Source: Pedobacter sp. (GTDB lineage: Bacteria > Bacteroidota > Bacteroidia > Sphingobacteriales > Sphingobacteriaceae). From it: DNA of 56,182 nt. The stretch is taken from NCBI RefSeq assembly GCF_031119335.1, contig NZ_JAVHXT010000014.1, positions 1 to 56,182 on the forward strand. The letters run 5' to 3'. The notes below the pieces were generated by a model. The model was not told the origin of the DNA, searched no databases, and saw nothing but the letters and a program-made list of their open reading frames with translations. Positions 24,014-33,014 of this stretch are shown here, piece by piece; position 1 is the stretch's first letter; the number at the start of each line of letters is the position of its first letter. Made by a program: the position numbers and the translations under genes.

Positions 24014-24832
24014 ATGAAACTATTAAAAATCTGCATCCTGGTCATCGCCCTAGCTAGCAGTTGCGATGCCAAACCAAAACCATCGGCTATTGCCAAAAGC
24101 CAGATGAAAAATGTAGCCAATTACGATGCTGCAACTAAAACCATCCACGTTTTTGTAGCGCTTTGCGACAACAAATATCAGGGCATTGTACCAGTTCCAA
24201 AAGCTATTGGCAACGGACAAGACCCTGCTAACAACTTATATTGGGGCTGTGCTTACGGTGTAAAAACCTATTTCAAAAAAAGCAAGGAATGGAAGTTGCT
24301 TAAAACACGAAAGCTGGATAAAATACGAATGGAGCGCTTGGTGTTTAAGCACGTCAGCAAAAATTATTACCTCGTTGCCGATGCTTACGATGGCCAATAC
24401 ATCAAAAAAACAACTACAGATTTTCTTTACAGCGCCGCCGGACAGTTGAAAGACACCATCCAAATTAACAAAACTGCCATTGGTATAAATGGCAATGCAA
24501 AGATGGTGGCTTACATAGGGCACGATGGTTTAATGGATTTCCAATTGAACGAAAACTTTGCCAATGCCGATGGCAAACAACGCGATGCGATAATTTTAGC
24601 CTGTATTAGCAAGAAATATTTTGCACCGCATTTAACCGCCGCAAAAGCAAACCCAGTTGTTTGGACAACCGGACTAATGGCACCCGAAGCCTATATTTTA
24701 CACGATGCACTAAACAGCTACGTTAATGGCGGCACAGCTGAACAAGCCCGTAGCAAGGCAGCCTTAGCGTATACCAAATTTCAAAAATGCAGTTTAAAAG
24801 CATCGAGAAATTTGCTGGTTACAGGGTATTAA
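24014..24832 (+). CDS. Lipoprotein with LCDNKYQGIVPVP motif
   Basis: 272 residues. SPII signal (LLKICILVIALASSCDAK, Cys in SSC). The mature part contains VALCDNKYQGIVPVPKAIGN followed by GQDPANNLYWGCAYG. That looks like a family signature I have met in hypothetical proteins of other phyla, but I cannot name it. The rest is alpha/beta (MVAYIGHDGLMDFQL). It precedes the WG-repeat gene with 26 nt between stop and ATG. Confidence 0.6.
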   Translation: MKLLKICILVIALASSCDAKPKPSAIAKSQMKNVANYDAATKTIHVFVALCDNKYQGIVPVPKAIGNGQDPANNLYWGCAYGVKTYFKKSKEWKLLKTRKLDKIRMERLVFKHVSKNYYLVADAYDGQYIKKTTTDFLYSAAGQLKDTIQINKTAIGINGNAKMVAYIGHDGLMDFQLNENFANADGKQRDAIILACISKKYFAPHLTAAKANPVVWTTGLMAPEAYILHDALNSYVNGGTAEQARSKAALAYTKFQKCSLKASRNLLVTGY

Positions 24833-24858
24833 ATTCTAAAATAACATCAACCTCTAAA

Positions 24859-26013
24859 ATGAAAAATATAATCTTATTAATCGCACTGGCTCTTACATTT
24901 AACCTAGCGCTGGCACAGCAAAAATATTTAGAATTTAGCGTAAATGGCAAATATGGCATAACTGATACTTTAGGTAACGAAGCTATAAAACCAATTTACA
25001 AGTTTTCTACAACTGTGCCCGTTAAAAACCAGATTTACCTGCAAGATTTTAGCGATAAACCCGACATTATTTTTAATACTAAAACTGGTGCAAAAGCTCT
25101 GTTCGAAAGTGTTTACAGCAACGAAGTACGAATAAAAGGTGTGCAATATTCTCGAATTACCAACAAAGGTAAAAAGTATCTTTTAAGCGAAGAAACAGAC
25201 AAAACCATTCCTTATGGTAGAGATTACGATGAATTTTACAACGCTGGAAACTACATTATTGCTAGATATTATGCCCAAGACCCTTACGTACCTGGCGGGA
25301 AAGATAAAAACGGCAAATTTTTACCTCCAAAAATTAGGGAGTTGAAAAGGCATCATATAGTTTTAACTAATGATGAAACTTTAAAACCTGTTGTAGATAA
25401 GGGCTTTGATAAATACTTTGCTCTTTACAAAATGCCTGAAGAAACGAAAGATGAAAGAATTGTAAAAATTGAAACGATTACACTTAAGTCAATAAAAGAA
25501 AGCGACCCAATTTTCGATTACATTATTTTAAGTCAGGGTAGTAACCACCGCTTGTACAATGCCAAAATGGTTTTGGTAAAAGCTTTTGTTTTGGCAAAGC
25601 CCGATGAAGATAAGCTGTTTGATTATGCTGAAAAGCTGTTAAAAATTAAACTTAGCACCATGCCAAGTGCTGAAAATGGCTATGTTAGTGCGCCACCGAT
25701 GATGGCTTCTTCTGGAATAAAGAGCAAAAATCCTTATAGCGAACCCGAAGAGAAAAAACCTTTTAAGCCTTTCTTCTACATCAAAAAATTGGAGAATGGC
25801 AATACCATTTTCGCCTTGCAAGAAACCGAAGAAATTAGCAAACGCATTTTTGAAGCTAAAGCCTCTACAAAAGTTAAATTGATGGACCACATCAGCAAAA
25901 TTTATATTGAAATTAAAGGCAAAGAGGATAGCAGATTTTACTACAATCCTAAAACTGGGGAGATTTATTTGCCAAAAGCTTATTTAGGTGAATTGGGAAT
26001 TACGCTGCTATAA
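24859..26013 (+). CDS. WG-repeat secreted protein
   Basis: 384 residues from MKNIILLIALALTFNLALAQ, a signal peptide; the longer frame to 24787 overlaps the previous gene and lacks a signal. After the signal, NGKYGITDTLGNEAIKPIY is a WG repeat, a beta-hairpin unit found in many secreted proteins and in predicted immunity proteins. Only one clear unit is seen; the rest is alpha/beta of unknown type, ending FYYNPKTGEIYLPKAYL. Confidence 0.65.
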   Translation: MKNIILLIALALTFNLALAQQKYLEFSVNGKYGITDTLGNEAIKPIYKFSTTVPVKNQIYLQDFSDKPDIIFNTKTGAKALFESVYSNEVRIKGVQYSRITNKGKKYLLSEETDKTIPYGRDYDEFYNAGNYIIARYYAQDPYVPGGKDKNGKFLPPKIRELKRHHIVLTNDETLKPVVDKGFDKYFALYKMPEETKDERIVKIETITLKSIKESDPIFDYIILSQGSNHRLYNAKMVLVKAFVLAKPDEDKLFDYAEKLLKIKLSTMPSAENGYVSAPPMMASSGIKSKNPYSEPEEKKPFKPFFYIKKLENGNTIFALQETEEISKRIFEAKASTKVKLMDHISKIYIEIKGKEDSRFYYNPKTGEIYLPKAYLGELGITLL

Positions 26014-26371
26014 AATGATGAACCTTGTATTTGAACGTAAAATATATTGCCCTTTCAGGGCGTATTTGCAACATGCTTATACCAAAGGCCTTGCCTTTGG
26101 CTAGTGTACAAAAGGCTTTCAGCCATTTGAAGAATATAATTTGAGAGAAGGAATAAAATAAACGAAAGTTGACGAACACATTTTAGGATTTCCCTGAAAG
26201 GGAAACATACCCTAACCCGATGGCAACGCCTCGGGCAAATTGGAAAAAGCAGAGAAAAAAATACCCTGAAAGGGCAACATAAGCTAACTCGTGGAAACGC
26301 CTCGGGAACAAGCGAAGATAAAAGCAAAACGCCCTGAAAGGGCAGCATAAATTTGCCACCAAATTTGAAAA
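26014..26371. other. Intergenic region filled with palindromic repeats
   Basis: No gene. Nearly the whole stretch is the repeat array at 26049-26343. It separates two operon segments of the lipoprotein region. Confidence 0.5.
26049..26343. repeat. Array of GCCCTGAAAGGGC palindromic repeats
   Basis: GCCCTTTCAGGGC (26049-26061) at the left and GCCCTGAAAGGGC (26331-26343) at the right are inverted. Between them CCCTGAAAGGG-type units recur at 26191-26203, 26264-26274 and 26331-26343, about 70 nt apart, each followed by an AACATA-type word and an ACGCCTCGGG-type arm. There is also a perfect stem CCAAAGGC/GCCTTTGG (26082-26100). A related copy lies at 32775-32995. Confidence 0.7.
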
Positions 26372-27007
26372 ATGAACTTAAAAAATATAACTAGATACAT
26401 TTCGATTGGCTTAATTACGTTAAGTTATGCCTGTAGCAACACGAAGAAAAACAACAATAAAGCTGTTGAGCTTGGCAGTGCCGATACCGCTGTAATGGCA
26501 AAAGTGGACGGGACATTGGTTGCGGATACGGCTGCCCAATTATCAGTACATATACCAGAAGAACAGAGTATTAATTACAATGACAGTCTAGATTTTGAGC
26601 GATACAAAGTTGATGCTGAAAAAATTGAGGGAAGAGCAAATTTAGATTGGGACAGCTATATAGAAGCTAAAACCTTTAGAACTCGAATTATACAAGCTTA
26701 CTCCACTAACGAAGTTAGCTTTGCCGGATATTATGTGACCTCGATTTTTGGTTGTGGCGCAGGTTGTATTATGGGGTTTATGGTTGATATAAGGGATGGC
26801 CAGATTTACGATTTGCCTTTAGGCGAAGAAAACTCTTGCCTATTTACGGAAGACAGGGCCGTTTATGACATTAACAGTAGACTTTTTATAGCTGCCGTTT
26901 GTAAGGAAAACTTAGAAGCAAAAACCGTTTATTACAAAGCTTATTTGTGGAATGAAGATAAAAAGGAATTTGAAAAAGTAGAAAAAGAAGCCTTTTTGAA
27001 GAAATAG
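26372..27007 (+). CDS. Lipoprotein, function unknown
   Basis: 211 residues. SPII signal (YISIGLITLSYACSNTKK, lipobox YAC), then a low-complexity spacer. The folded part has paired cysteines in GCGAGCIMGF and later Cys in SCLFTED and AAVCKEN, suggesting disulphides. Acidic overall, ends with a lysine/glutamate helix. No family recognised. It stands between two repeat elements, so it may be its own transcription unit. Confidence 0.6.
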   Translation: MNLKNITRYISIGLITLSYACSNTKKNNNKAVELGSADTAVMAKVDGTLVADTAAQLSVHIPEEQSINYNDSLDFERYKVDAEKIEGRANLDWDSYIEAKTFRTRIIQAYSTNEVSFAGYYVTSIFGCGAGCIMGFMVDIRDGQIYDLPLGEENSCLFTEDRAVYDINSRLFIAAVCKENLEAKTVYYKAYLWNEDKKEFEKVEKEAFLKK

Positions 27008-27070
27008 TAAAACGGTGGGTTTTCAAACCTTGCATAAAAGCACAGAAATATGTTAATTAAACCTGACAGT

Positions 27071-27194
27071 AGCGAGCACGCAATGTCATTAAGTTAAGGA
27101 TTATTTATAACGTTGGCGGGGACGCCAACATAAGAATACTCCAGTGTTGGCGTCCCCGCCAACGCTTAACTTAATGACATTGAGCGAGCACGCA
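27071..27194. mobile_element. 100-bp MITE-like element with flanking 12-bp direct repeat
   Basis: AGCGAGCACGCA occurs at 27071-27082 and 27183-27194. Between them lie perfect inverted ends of 17 bp (AATGTCATTAAGTTAAG 27082-27098; CTTAACTTAATGACATT 27165-27181) and a perfect inner stem of 20 bp (27111-27130 with 27145-27164). No ORF. The surrounding words (CCTGACAGTAGCGA... GCGGATGGCAGGACT) match the repeat at 35471-35534, so the element seems inserted inside a copy of that family. Confidence 0.7.
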
Positions 27195-27286
27195 GTAGCG
27201 GCAAACCTATGTGTTTGCTCTACGCAGTAAAGCGGATGGCAGGACTGCAGTACCTATAAAACACTAACATACATTTACAAAAACCT

Positions 27287-28036
27287 ATGATTATTAAATT
27301 TAAACTTACTGCTATACTGGCTTTCGGTATCTCGGCATTGGTCTTGGCGCAAGGCAGAACCCCTGATTTTCAATTTAAGGTGGTTGAAACTTCCTACATT
27401 ATGAACCTAAGCAAAGGCAGTGCAAAAACAACAAACGATACGGTGTTTTACAATTTGTACCGATGGGGCAATGCGAAAAGAATTGGCAAGGAACTGAAGC
27501 ACATTGTGAACAGAAAAACCGGTGATACAATTAAAAGTGGGAGTTTTGAAGTGATGGATAACCGCATTCTTTTTTTCGTAAAAGAAAATAACAGGGCTAG
27601 CTATGTAAACATTTATACGCAAAACGAAAAGGGTTTGCTGTCGTTAACCAAGGGTGCAAGGGCAGTTTCGGCGGTACCTACCAAAGCTCTAATTGAGCCA
27701 TTGCCGCCTCACGATGGTACGGGTTATCCTGGTTATGTTGATATACCTGCAGAATTTCCAGGCGGCATTAACAAAGCGAGGCAGTTTCTGGCAAATAATA
27801 TACAATACCCTGATGAAGCAGTGGAAAATGGTGTGAATGGAACGGTGCAAGTTAAGTTTACTATCGAAGCTGATGGTTCTATTAGCAACATCGAGATTGT
27901 AAGAAAATTGGGCTATGGTTGCGATGAAGAGGTTATAAGAGTGTTAAAACGGATGCCAAAATGGAACCCAGCTAAGCTTAAAGGACAAAATGTGAGGTCG
28001 TACTTTACCATGCCTGTAAGTTTTAGAACGCAGTAA
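27287..28036 (+). CDS. TonB C-terminal-domain periplasmic protein
   Basis: 249 residues. Signal peptide (LTAILAFGISALVLAQ). The last 85 residues are a TonB C-terminal domain: FPGGINKARQFLANNIQYP, GTVQVKFTIEADGSISNIEI, then VIRVLKRMPKWNPAKLKG. There is no N-terminal transmembrane anchor or proline-rich spanner of the usual TonB, so it is probably a soluble periplasmic relative of the kind common in Bacteroidota, not an energy-transducing TonB. Middle part unknown. Confidence 0.8.
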   Translation: MIIKFKLTAILAFGISALVLAQGRTPDFQFKVVETSYIMNLSKGSAKTTNDTVFYNLYRWGNAKRIGKELKHIVNRKTGDTIKSGSFEVMDNRILFFVKENNRASYVNIYTQNEKGLLSLTKGARAVSAVPTKALIEPLPPHDGTGYPGYVDIPAEFPGGINKARQFLANNIQYPDEAVENGVNGTVQVKFTIEADGSISNIEIVRKLGYGCDEEVIRVLKRMPKWNPAKLKGQNVRSYFTMPVSFRTQ

Positions 28037-28063
28037 AATTTATTGCTTTATCTATATTTAAGC

Positions 28064-28609
28064 ATGAAACAAGAGATTAAGCCGAACAAACCAATCTTAA
28101 TTGCTGGGGTAATTATTCTAGTCATTAGTTTATGCATGATTTTCCCATTTGAATATAGCAAGGCTAGTTTAGTTAGCGATTTAAAGTTCACCTATTTTAC
28201 GTTGGGTATAGCTATGCTTGCTTTAATGTATGCTTTCATGGGAAGGAGTACTTACAAGGGCTTACTTTTCCTTTTGGGTAGTTGTATTTTTAGCATCATT
28301 TGTTGGTTCGCCTTTTATCCAAATACTGATTTATCCGAAAAAAGCTCCAAAGTTTTTGAGCTAACAATAGCTATTTTATCTTTCTTCGAGAACTTCGCAA
28401 TACTTTACATGGGTACAGTAACAGGAATAGTTGCGGGCTTAATTTTTATAATCGTAAACGCCAGGTTTTTGAAAGATGAAAATCGTTGCCGATTATTTTT
28501 TAAAAGGTTGATTTCTTACCTGATAATTTTAGGTATTGTGTCTATTTTATTTTTCAAAGGAGGCGATTGGATTTTTGAGATTTCGGAGCATTTTAAAAAT
28601 AGTGGCTAA
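28064..28609 (+). CDS. Four-helix membrane protein, function unknown
   Basis: 181 residues from MKQEIKPNKPIL (the ATG at 28043 adds MLYLYLS and is less likely). Four or five hydrophobic helices: about residues 12-30, 40-58, 65-85, 115-140 and 150-170. No soluble domain or family recognised. 27 nt after the TonB-domain gene, so co-transcribed. A half copy of the ATTGCGAG-type repeat follows. Confidence 0.55.
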   Translation: MKQEIKPNKPILIAGVIILVISLCMIFPFEYSKASLVSDLKFTYFTLGIAMLALMYAFMGRSTYKGLLFLLGSCIFSIICWFAFYPNTDLSEKSSKVFELTIAILSFFENFAILYMGTVTGIVAGLIFIIVNARFLKDENRCRLFFKRLISYLIILGIVSILFFKGGDWIFEISEHFKNSG

Positions 28610-28612
28610 AAG

Positions 28613-28640
28613 TCGTCATTGCGAGTTTACGAAGCAATCT
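28613..28640. repeat. Half copy of ATTGCGAG-type repeat
   Basis: The 28 nt differ at one base from the reverse complement of the right arm of the repeat at 23289-23372 (ATTGCGAGTTTACGAAGCAA is shared). It sits in the 47-nt gap between the membrane-protein stop and the next ATG. Confidence 0.6.
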
Positions 28641-28656
28641 CCTAAAACATTTACCA

Positions 28657-29450
28657 ATGAAAAAACTACTCCTACTATTAACCATTCCAATACTACCATC
28701 TGGAATATTCTTTCTGTACAACAGTTATGTACCAATTGCCTATACAAACGAGTGTAAAGATAAACACCTATTTCGTTACCAATTTGGCATATATAAAATC
28801 GATACGCTTAGCAAAAAAGAAGTGAAAATCGAGAAAATTGGCAATGCCGAAGATTACTTTGGGCTTGATAAGCCAGCATGTATCGATGGCATTTACAAAT
28901 ACGAACAGTCGTTACGCAAAAAGAAAATGGATAGCATAAACAAAAAGCTGAACTGGAAACTCATTAGACATAATTTATATCGTAATAAAAACGGGGAAAT
29001 CGGTTTTCAGGAAGATAGAAGTTTAGGAGAGGGCACTTCCCCTGTAACTGATTATATTACAAAATTTGGCTTTAATGATGGCAAAGCTTTAAAACGGTAA
29101 TAGACACGGTCACTTTTGAAGATTTGGGCAGTTCCTACTACAAAGACAAAAAGCACATTTATAGCTACTATGCCATGTTGGGTGGTGGTAGTTTCAGCAT
29201 CGACACCAAAGTAGATTACAAAACATTTAAGGTAATTGGCGATACCTACTCAAAAGATAAAAACCATATCTATGCTGATAGAATGGGCATAATGGAAGAT
29301 GCCGATTACAAAACATTCCGTACCAAAATAGGCATTGGCCCGTATGCTAAAGATAAAAACGCTTACTATTATTGGGGCCAAAAAATTGATACGGCAAATT
29401 ACGATGATGAATACACCAAAAAAGCCATTAAGAAATTAAAAGACCTGTGA
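28657..29450 (+). CDS. DKNYY-family protein split by a -1 frameshift
   Basis: Two frames make one protein. Frame 1 (28657-29100, 147 aa) starts MKKLLLLLTIPILPSGIFFLY, a signal or membrane helix. It ends GKALKR at a stop. The -1 frame picks up directly (KTVIDTVTFEDLGSSYYKD) and carries three DKNYY-like units: YYKDKKHIYSYY, YSKDKNHIYADR and YAKDKNAYYYWG. The switch is at GC T TTA AAA CGG, so the heptamer TTTAAAA (29088-29094) sits exactly in the zero frame. Either a programmed -1 shift or a one-base indel. The second half has only a TTG start of its own. It is directly followed by vanW. Confidence 0.6.
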
Positions 29451-30274
29451 AAAAGAGAAAATTACTAAGTCAACGGCACCCATTTTTATACTTTTTGGCA
29501 GTTGGCGCAAGGCGGATAAAAAGACGGTTGGAATGGATTTTCGATGGCAAAAAATATGCTAAAACCAAAGCCAGCGACAAACTCGATTTTCGGATTAAAA
29601 AACATCAATCGGTTCTGCTCAAAAAGCTTGGCGATAACAACGAGCAACTGCAAATTAACAAAGTAACCAACCTTAAAATAGCTTCAGCAAACATTAACGG
29701 TATCATTATTAAACCTGGCGAAACCTTCTCGTTTTGCAAATTGGTAGGTTTGCCTACTAAAAAGAAAGGCTATTTGTTAGGTATGGAACTTTCGTTTGGC
29801 GAAGCAAAAGCAGGCATTGGCGGTGGCATTTGCCAAATCTCCAACCTTATCCATTGGTTGGTTATTCATAGTCCGCTAACGGTTACAGAACGCCGCCACC
29901 ATTCTTTCGATCCATTTCCAGATGATGGGCGTGTGTTGCCTTTTGGCAGTGGCGCAACAGTTTTCTACAACTACCTCGACTACCAATTCACCAACAATAC
30001 CGAACACACTTTTCAAATTAATCTTTGGTTTACAGATAAATGTTTGGAAGGCGAATTACGCATAGACACTGAGCTGGATTACGCTTATCACGTTGTAGAA
30101 AAAGAGCATCAGTTTTTAAGAGTAGATGGGCAATTTTATCGCAAAAATGAGATTTGGAGAGATAAGATTTTAAAATTTGAAGGTGGCAGAGTTGTTGCCT
30201 CAGAATTGATAATGAAAAACTTTGCAAGGGTTACTTACACGCCAGCCGAGTTTTTAGATACTACAAAAGAATAA
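29447..30274 (+). CDS. VanW family protein
   Basis: 275 residues with a GTG start that overlaps the TGA of the preceding gene (GTGA), showing translational coupling. The VanW core is GIIIKPGETFSFCKLVGLPT followed by GYLLGMELSFG and AGIGGGICQISNLIHWLVIH, with HHSFDPFPDDGRVLPFGSGA. VanW lies in some vancomycin-resistance clusters but has no proven activity; many family members are unrelated to resistance. The first 70 residues are basic with no signal peptide. Nothing else here suggests glycopeptide resistance. Confidence 0.88.
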   Translation: MKKRKLLSQRHPFLYFLAVGARRIKRRLEWIFDGKKYAKTKASDKLDFRIKKHQSVLLKKLGDNNEQLQINKVTNLKIASANINGIIIKPGETFSFCKLVGLPTKKKGYLLGMELSFGEAKAGIGGGICQISNLIHWLVIHSPLTVTERRHHSFDPFPDDGRVLPFGSGATVFYNYLDYQFTNNTEHTFQINLWFTDKCLEGELRIDTELDYAYHVVEKEHQFLRVDGQFYRKNEIWRDKILKFEGGRVVASELIMKNFARVTYTPAEFLDTTKE

Positions 30275-30293
30275 ATACATTTCCATTACCAAC

Positions 30294-32261
30294 ATGAGAC
30301 TTAAACACATCTTAATATTACTGCTAACCACTACTTTTTTACACGCTTGCAGTCAAACGCAAACGCCACAAACCCTCGAAGCTAAAAAGTACATTGCGGA
30401 TTTAAAAGCAATGAAATACGACGAGCTGAAAACGCAGTTAAAAAAAGATACAGCGCTACTGAATAAGCTGATAAAAACGGCAACTTTTAGCCTGCAATTA
30501 ACCTCGCATTTTTCATCGGGAGAGAAAAGTACCGTTGATAAATCTGCTCCAGAATTTGATATCAACCATGATGAAGCTACAATTAAAGCCCTTTTTAACG
30601 ATTACTGCAACAAACTGCTCTTTGAACAAAACTTTAGCGACAACGCAAATCAAGAGCGTTTTAATCTTTACGGCCAAGGTTTATTTAGGTACGAAAGCAG
30701 GTTTAGTCTAACCGACGACAATCACGTTTTAGAGAAAAAAGACAGCTTGTTTAAGCCTTTTAAAAACAATGTGGTCACCAACGAAAAAGCCTACTTTTTT
30801 AGGGGTAAAAAAATATCAAAAACGGATATCGGTCTGAAACGTATTGACAGTATTGAGGCAGAGTTGAGCTTAAAACTTCCGGTTGAATTTGAAAAATTTT
30901 CGATTGATAAAGCTGATAAGATTGCTAATTATAAAGATGATACGATTGAGATAGAAAGTTTAAAGGAAAACAAGGCTCAGCTAAAAATTCCGATTGGTTT
31001 ATATGCTGAAATTATCGGTTATCAAGCCGTTAATAACAAAAATTTAAGGATGAATACGAGTGCGTTAAGTGCTACGCCAATGTTGGGCATTGATAAAAAA
31101 GTAGGCGAAAGTTTAAAAGAACTGCGTAATATTTTCGCTGAAGTATTGGAAGAAAACGATGAGAAAAGCGGAAAGGAAAAATTAGATAAAATTGGTCAAA
31201 ATCATTTAAACGCTAAAAATGATATGACTGAGTTTGATATTTATTTAAACAAACTTTCGAAGGATAAAAAGCGGTTAGAAGAGTTGGGCGATATTGGTTT
31301 GTACAACGAAATTGCCAACTCGGGCAAAAAGGTAATCGGTGTGCAAACGCAGTTTGTATTTATAGAATTTCCAGATGATATTAAAAGTATTGATGTTTTT
31401 GTAGCTACCAAATCTGTCGCATTTCAAAACAAAGCGATGGTTAAGTACGGCAACCACTACCTAAACCCAAAATATTTTGACGAAGCTAAACCTAATATTG
31501 TTTTTTATAGCCATAAAACCGACAGAAAATTTGGTGTCTCCAATCGGGATGGCGAAACCATTGTCAAGCCTAAGTACGATGAACTAAAACAGCTTTCGAA
31601 CGAATACTTTTGGGGCGATGAAAAGTTGTATTGGCTAGATGTTGCTAATGAAAAGATGGTTGTGCTACCGCAATTTGTAAGTTTTGTGCAGACTTTAAAA
31701 CCAGGTTACGATGTTTTTGAAAAAACAGTCGGCAATGATACTAAACTTGGTGTGGTGCTAAATCGCGGTAAAACAATTTTGCCTTTTGAATACTATCGTT
31801 TCGAAAAACATGAGAAATTCATTGTTGCTAGCAAAACGCATAACCTAGATGAAATTTACGATTTAAATCTGAAAAAGTTGCCTAATAAAGGCATCCAAAA
31901 AATAAGTACAGTAGATAACTTTATCGCTACTGATATTGAATTCCCGGCAATTTTTGTAGCAGAAGACAGCAATAGGAAAAAAGCTTTGGTTGATAAAAAT
32001 TTACACTTTTTGACGGGTTTTAAATACGAGTTTATCAATCCGTTTTATGGCATAAACAACTATTATATGGCAGGGATTAGGACTGCAGATGGAAGCAATT
32101 ATTGGTACGGAATTATAGACGACAAAGGCAAGGAAGTTACGTCGTTTATCTTCTGCAATATTTCCCAAGAATTTGATAAAAATGGCAAGCTAAAATTTTG
32201 CTTGAAAGACAAAAGAGAGGCAATGGATTTTAAAGCGTTTTTACAGAAGTATAAAAAATAA
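30294..32261 (+). CDS. Large lipoprotein with WG-like repeats
   Basis: 655 residues. SPII signal (ILILLLTTTFLHACSQTQ, lipobox LHAC). The first 380 residues are helical and charged, of unknown fold. From about residue 400 a WG-like beta region begins (RKFGVSNRDGETIVKPKY), continuing with less regular units such as TKLGVVLNRGKTILPFEYY and YWYGIIDDKGKEVTSFIF. It is the second WG-type gene of the region. 19 nt after vanW and 6 nt before the next gene, so co-transcribed. Confidence 0.7.
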   Translation: MRLKHILILLLTTTFLHACSQTQTPQTLEAKKYIADLKAMKYDELKTQLKKDTALLNKLIKTATFSLQLTSHFSSGEKSTVDKSAPEFDINHDEATIKALFNDYCNKLLFEQNFSDNANQERFNLYGQGLFRYESRFSLTDDNHVLEKKDSLFKPFKNNVVTNEKAYFFRGKKISKTDIGLKRIDSIEAELSLKLPVEFEKFSIDKADKIANYKDDTIEIESLKENKAQLKIPIGLYAEIIGYQAVNNKNLRMNTSALSATPMLGIDKKVGESLKELRNIFAEVLEENDEKSGKEKLDKIGQNHLNAKNDMTEFDIYLNKLSKDKKRLEELGDIGLYNEIANSGKKVIGVQTQFVFIEFPDDIKSIDVFVATKSVAFQNKAMVKYGNHYLNPKYFDEAKPNIVFYSHKTDRKFGVSNRDGETIVKPKYDELKQLSNEYFWGDEKLYWLDVANEKMVVLPQFVSFVQTLKPGYDVFEKTVGNDTKLGVVLNRGKTILPFEYYRFEKHEKFIVASKTHNLDEIYDLNLKKLPNKGIQKISTVDNFIATDIEFPAIFVAEDSNRKKALVDKNLHFLTGFKYEFINPFYGINNYYMAGIRTADGSNYWYGIIDDKGKEVTSFIFCNISQEFDKNGKLKFCLKDKREAMDFKAFLQKYKK

Positions 32262-32267
32262 AAATTG

Positions 32268-32756
32268 ATGAAAAAGGCATTACTAAAATTCGGGATTGTA
32301 CTCGCCATCTGCTTTTCGGTACACATTTTGGTTGGCTTTTTTTCTAGCTTAATCGTTAATCATTTCATCTTAAATACCCGATTGGCGAACTTCACCATTT
32401 ATGATGGCTATGCAGATTTCAGCATGCTATTGTTTTATATTCCGGTATCAGCGTTGCTTGTTTATGATAAAGTTAGAGGCAATGTTTGGCTTATAGCTTT
32501 AGGTGCGTTTGTGGTTATTTTAATCAGTAAAGTTTTCTTAATAGATGTCATTGCTCATTACATTAGGTTTTATGTAAAAACTGCGCAAAATGGCGCTTAT
32601 AATTTCGAAATTTTTATAAATCGATTAGCTAAGAATTTGGATGGCTTGCTTTGGGAATTTAGCAATTTAGGCCAGTTTTTATCTTTCATTGTTTGGGTTT
32701 TCATCGCTTTGCTTGGTGTTTGTTATTTATCCATTTGGATAAAAAAGAACTATTAG
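32268..32756 (+). CDS. Small membrane protein, function unknown
   Basis: 162 residues from the ATG at 32268. Four hydrophobic helices: FGIVLAICFSVHILVGFF, MLLFYIPVSALLVYD, VWLIALGAFVVILISKVFL and FIVWVFIALLGVCYLSIWI. No domain recognised. A repeat block starts just after it, ending this operon segment. Confidence 0.55.
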   Translation: MKKALLKFGIVLAICFSVHILVGFFSSLIVNHFILNTRLANFTIYDGYADFSMLLFYIPVSALLVYDKVRGNVWLIALGAFVVILISKVFLIDVIAHYIRFYVKTAQNGAYNFEIFINRLAKNLDGLLWEFSNLGQFLSFIVWVFIALLGVCYLSIWIKKNY

Positions 32757-32774
32757 ACTAGTAGTTTAAATATG

Positions 32775-32995
32775 TTGCCTTTACAGGGCGTTTTTTATAC
32801 CGTAAACAACCTATGGCGTTTCCATAGGTTACAATACAAAAGGCTTACAGCCTTTTGACAATATTAAACTAACTGCATATCAATTACATAGATATGATTT
32901 GCAGTTCGACAATTAGCCTGTAAGGCTAAAATACTGCTAACCCGATGCGTCGCATCGGGCGGGCTGAAGAATGACCGAAAACGCCCTATAAGGGC
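32775..32995. repeat. Palindromic repeat block related to 26049-26343
   Basis: Stems: AACCTATGG/CCATAGGTT (32808-32830), AAAAGGCT/AGCCTTTT (32838-32856), CCCGATGCG/CGCATCGGG (32941-32959) and GCCCT/AGGGC (32983-32995), all perfect. The outer words TTGCCTTTACAGGGCG and CGCCCTATAAGGGCAGCAT are the counterparts of the GCCCTGAAAGGGC ends. No gene is present. Confidence 0.65.
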
Positions 32996-33014
32996 AGCAT
33001 AATATATATATAAA

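Noticed and set aside
26049..26343. Possible CRISPR array from regularly spaced CCCTGAAAGGG units
   Set aside because: Units are short palindromes spaced by similar, not unique, sequence; no cas genes. Dispersed repeats fit better.
29447..30274. Vancomycin resistance
   Set aside because: VanW alone has no proven resistance role, and no vanA/vanH/vanX or sensor genes are nearby.
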